A stretch of 64,000 bases of DNA from Thermococcus gorgonarius (GTDB taxonomy: Archaea; Methanobacteriota_B; Thermococci; Thermococcales; Thermococcaceae). The notes below the pieces were generated by a model. That model was not told where the DNA came from and ran no database searches. It worked only from the letters and a program-made list of their open reading frames with translations. Both the position numbers and the translations under genes were made by a program. Where the stretch lies: positions 806,001-870,000 of the forward strand of contig NZ_CP014855.1 in NCBI RefSeq assembly GCF_002214385.1, read 5' to 3'. This document shows, one piece after another, positions 62,070 to 64,000 of this stretch; the stretch's first letter is position 1, and each line of letters starts with the position of its first letter.

Positions 62070-62426
62070 ATGAAAAGTATGGAGGACGAGTCCTCTAGCA
62101 GTAGTTGGTTCTCGAGGATATTTGGATCGAGGTCAAAAAACGGTGCTCTTCTTGAACAGGAGCTGAGCGGCAGGGCATACGAGGACTACCGCAGGCTCCT
62201 CCTGAAGGCAAGGCCCGAAGTGTCGCAGGACAGGATAGTGGTCAAGCTGCCGGAGGGCGAAGTCGAACTTAGAAAGGACAGACTGATAGTCCGCGCCAAG
62301 GACAGGAAGACGGCGGAGAAAATACTCCGGAACCTCCATCACTACGATCAGCCGCCGAGCCTGTGGCCGGCCTATGGGCTCAGCTACTCCATAAAGCAGA
62401 GGACAAGGCCCCGAATTCGTGCCTGA
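62070..62426 (+). CDS. Small hypothetical protein
   Basis: A 118-residue protein. The first ~35 residues are low-complexity (Ser-rich, EDESSSSSWFSRIFG) and probably disordered. The rest (EDYRRLLLKARPEVSQDRIVVKLPEGEVELRKDRLIVRAKD) has the alternating strand and helix of a small alpha/beta fold. I do not recognise a family. ATG 62070 follows ggaggtcg; a TATA-like gcttaaaaa lies about 50 bases upstream. The C/D box RNA gene is 50 bases downstream. Confidence 0.6.
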   Translation: MKSMEDESSSSSWFSRIFGSRSKNGALLEQELSGRAYEDYRRLLLKARPEVSQDRIVVKLPEGEVELRKDRLIVRAKDRKTAEKILRNLHHYDQPPSLWPAYGLSYSIKQRTRPRIRA

Positions 62427-62447
62427 TTTCGGCGGCTTTTCAATTAA

Positions 62448-62456
62448 TTTTAAAAG
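62448..62456 (+). promoter_or_regulatory. TATA box of the C/D box sRNA gene
   Basis: The element ttttaaaag is centred 25-26 bases before the first base of the sRNA (62477), the canonical archaeal spacing, in a gap that has no start codon nearby. Confidence 0.7.
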
Positions 62457-62476
62457 CCTCCCCTAAAAACTTCTTT

Positions 62477-62532
62477 GCGGATGACGACCCTTGCCCAGTC
62501 TGAGCTGTGATGACGTCGGTATTAGCTGACGC
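62477..62532 (+). ncRNA. C/D box sRNA (2'-O-methylation guide)
   Basis: All four boxes of an archaeal dual-guide C/D RNA appear in order within 56 bases: C box ATGACGA (62481-62487, one change from the consensus), D' box CTGA (62500-62503), C' box GTGATGA (62507-62513) and D box CTGA (62526-62529), with short GCG/CGC terminal complementarity. The two guides are exactly 12 bases each (62488-62499 and 62514-62525). With L7Ae, Nop5 and fibrillarin they direct ribose methylation at the base pairing with the fifth guide position upstream of each D box. Targets in rRNA or tRNA were not searched. A promoter is correctly placed. Confidence 0.82.
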
Positions 62533-62533
62533 A

Positions 62534-62567
62534 GGGGCGGGGAGGTTCGCGGCCGATGACCCGCCCC
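62534..62567 (+). promoter_or_regulatory. GC-rich hairpin in the leader of the Cas4-like gene
   Basis: GGGGCGGG (62534-62541) and CCCGCCCC (62560-62567) are perfectly complementary across an 18-base loop. It begins two bases after the sRNA and ends six bases before the ribosome site of the next gene. It may separate the sRNA 3' end from the mRNA or restrict translation of the Cas4-like gene. Confidence 0.45.
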
Positions 62568-62586
62568 GTTCCAGGAGGGAACATGA

Positions 62587-63222
62587 ATGAGCAACAACGG
62601 AAGCGATGGGGACGGATTCATAGAGTTCTACGCGAGCGAGGCCCTGATCTGCCCCAGGAGGATATACTACCGCCTGAAGGGCTACCCCGAAAGATGGCCC
62701 GAGTTCGTGAAGGTTAGACTAAACCAGGGAAGGAACACTCACGAAATCCTTGGAGATATACTGCAAAAGCGCTTTGGCTTTGAGCTTGAGAAGCATCTTG
62801 TGCTTCGCTCCAGCAGGCTTGGCATTGAAATACACGGGAGGATAGACGCTTTTAGAGAGTTTCCAATCGAAATAAAGGGAAAAACCAGTCTGCCAAAGCT
62901 GCCGTACGAGTACCATCTGGCCCAGCTCAACGTGTACCTCCGATGGGCGGAGGCCGAATACGGCTACCTTTACTACATAAAGCTCCACGAGCGTCCAAAC
63001 ACCGTTATCGGAAAGCTAGACTTTTCGGACTTTCCGGTTATCAAAGGACCGAATTTCAGGCTCTTCGAGGTTCCCTACGACAAGTCCCTCTTCAAAGCAA
63101 CTCTGAAGCATTTCTACTCCGTCAAAAAAGCCTATGAAAGGGATAGACCCCCAAAGGGAGAGTACTCCTACGCCTGCAAGTTTTGCCCGTACAGATACCT
63201 CTGTTATCCCTCAGAAGAATAA
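62587..63222 (+). CDS. Cas4/RecB-type nuclease with Fe-S cysteines (solo)
   Basis: A 211-residue nuclease of the Cas4 group. The PD-(D/E)XK core is GRIDAFREFPIEIKGK (D and E-x-K) with QLNVYLRWAE as the RecB motif III (Q-x3-Y). Four Cys fit the Fe4S4 site: C17-type CPRRIYY near the N-terminus and ACKFCPYRYLCY near the C-terminus (CxxC...C). Cas4 trims protospacers for CRISPR adaptation, but solo Cas4-like proteins also occur as repair or viral nucleases. No cas1 or cas2 is seen. The ribosome site aggaggg precedes ATG 62587. Confidence 0.8.
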   Translation: MSNNGSDGDGFIEFYASEALICPRRIYYRLKGYPERWPEFVKVRLNQGRNTHEILGDILQKRFGFELEKHLVLRSSRLGIEIHGRIDAFREFPIEIKGKTSLPKLPYEYHLAQLNVYLRWAEAEYGYLYYIKLHERPNTVIGKLDFSDFPVIKGPNFRLFEVPYDKSLFKATLKHFYSVKKAYERDRPPKGEYSYACKFCPYRYLCYPSEE

Positions 63223-63311
63223 AGGGGGCCGTTTTTGGGGACAACTGAACCGCTTAAAGTCCTCAAAAACCCTTAAATACTTCCGCGCCAATACTATTTT
63301 GAGTGGTTACA

Positions 63312-64000
63312 ATGGAAGCGGGCTTCAGGTGCGAGAGGTGTGGGGCGCCGCTTGAGGTGTCGCCCGAGACGATAGTTGCTATCTGCCCCTACTGCGGCTT
63401 TCCGAACCACATAAGCGGGAACCTGAAAACCGAGAGCATATTCATAATCCCGTCTGTGAACAAGAACGCCATAGCCAAGGCCTTCTGGGATCACGTCGAG
63501 GGGGACTTTGACCTGAATAGAATAAAGGACGAGATACAGGTTGTTGATATAGAGGGCCACTACGCCCCATACTGGAGTGGCATCGTCCATGTGTATGGAA
63601 CGGTTCGCTATATGAGACGGGAACAGGAGTGTCACACCGACTCCAAAGGAAATACCCACTGCCACACGGTCGAGAGGCATTACATCGAGAGGGTGAACGA
63701 GAACATGCACCTCCTGGGTTCAGCCAGAAGGCAAGTCAAGAGCCTCGGCGTGGACGACCTGATAAAGCACTTCTCCAAGACCAGACCGGAAGGAAAGAGG
63801 CTCCTCGACCTCGACGAGGACGAATGGAGTAAGGTAAAGCTTGAGATACTCAACACGGAGATGGACGAAAGGCATGCCAAGCTAATGATGAGGGAAGACG
63901 CGGTGGACATAGTGAGGAACCACTTCTTGGCCAAGTCCGACAGGATAGAGCTCTTTGACATCCACGCGGAGGAGCCCAGGGACGTTAAGCTTCTCCTTCT
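63312..64000 (+). CDS. Zinc-ribbon hypothetical protein, truncated by the window end
   Basis: An open frame of 229 codons from ATG 63312 continues past the edge. It starts with a zinc ribbon FRCERCGAPLE...AICPYCGF (CxxC-x15-CxxC, residues 6-28). A segment rich in His and Cys (ECHTDSKGNTHCHTVERHY, ~107-125) follows and could hold a second metal site. The remainder is helical and charged. I do not recognise a family. A TATA-like ccttaaatac lies ~40 bases upstream. The missing C-terminus might clarify the function. Confidence 0.7.
   Translation, partial: MEAGFRCERCGAPLEVSPETIVAICPYCGFPNHISGNLKTESIFIIPSVNKNAIAKAFWDHVEGDFDLNRIKDEIQVVDIEGHYAPYWSGIVHVYGTVRYMRREQECHTDSKGNTHCHTVERHYIERVNENMHLLGSARRQVKSLGVDDLIKHFSKTRPEGKRLLDLDEDEWSKVKLEILNTEMDERHAKLMMREDAVDIVRNHFLAKSDRIELFDIHAEEPRDVKLLL

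Overview
The window is chromosomal DNA of a hyperthermophilic euryarchaeon of the order Thermococcales, most likely a Thermococcus. The evidence is the gene content: archaeal aIF2-gamma, ADP-forming acetyl-CoA synthetase beta subunit, Taw2, TmcA, AlaX, archaeal phosphoglycerate kinase, an intron-containing tRNA-Met and a C/D box guide RNA. Genes are densely packed. Shine-Dalgarno motifs of the GGTG/GAGGTG type alternate with leaderless starts lying about 25 bases after an archaeal TATA box. The species call is inference; no 16S rRNA gene is present.

Bases 1-5.6 kb hold transporters (TehA/SLAC1-type, TauE-type, MscS) mixed with decayed genes: a SufB/SufD tail, a small-protein tail, a frameshifted sodium:solute symporter, and a truncated, nonsense-mutated IMP cyclohydrolase fused head-to-head with the tail of a ThiN thiamine-phosphate synthase. 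Bases 5.6-13.3 kb carry an acetyltransferase-ABC ATPase fusion, then an operon on the minus strand of a DUF2284 metal-binding protein, a solo CARF-like protein and a PIN nuclease. These are followed by an SDR reductase, a PEBP-family lipoprotein, AlaX, a MobA-like protein and a DUF1931 histone-fold protein. Bases 13.3-17.9 kb contain two AT-rich, probably acquired genes (a HEPN-motif protein and a PD-(D/E)XK nuclease) flanking an acylaminoacyl peptidase.

Bases 17.9-29.3 kb are mostly informational or metabolic: TmcA, two tandem NYN-domain proteins (one with a degraded active site), a radical SAM-HhH enzyme, thioesterase, aminotransferase, acetyl-CoA synthetase beta, aIF2-gamma, an Fcf1-type PIN protein, an HD hydrolase and a DUF434 protein. 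Bases 29.3-33.4 kb are three consecutive lipoproteins, two of which share a repeated domain. Bases 33.4-46.2 kb hold endonuclease III, a Cdc48-N-like small protein, Pgk, a frameshifted Mrr-like/PepSY-like gene, a SAMHD1-like HD protein, a HTH regulator, GNAT, a potassium channel with a beta-helix-like cytoplasmic part, an NAD-kinase-like protein and a cysteine desulfurase.

Bases 46.2-53.6 kb hold CcdA and a type III restriction-modification system lying next to an intron-containing tRNA-Met gene, then a sirtuin. Bases 53.6-60.7 kb hold an amino acid permease, GlyA, a PadR-regulated ABC exporter with a perfect inverted-repeat operator, a secreted Ig-like protein, a possible structured RNA and a DUF2079 membrane protein. 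Bases 60.7-64 kb hold a two-repeat CRISPR relic, tRNA-Lys, Taw2, a C/D box sRNA with its own promoter, a solo Cas4-like nuclease and a zinc-ribbon protein cut by the window end.

The strongest leads for undescribed biology are the CARF-PIN operon without neighbouring cas genes (with a CRISPR relic and solo Cas4 elsewhere in the window), the HEPN orphan, the zinc-finger/beta-helix potassium channel and the Mrr-PepSY protein. Homopolymer length changes in three genes (symporter, purO, Mrr-like) could be real decay or sequencing error; in purO the extra nonsense codon and truncation make decay certain.
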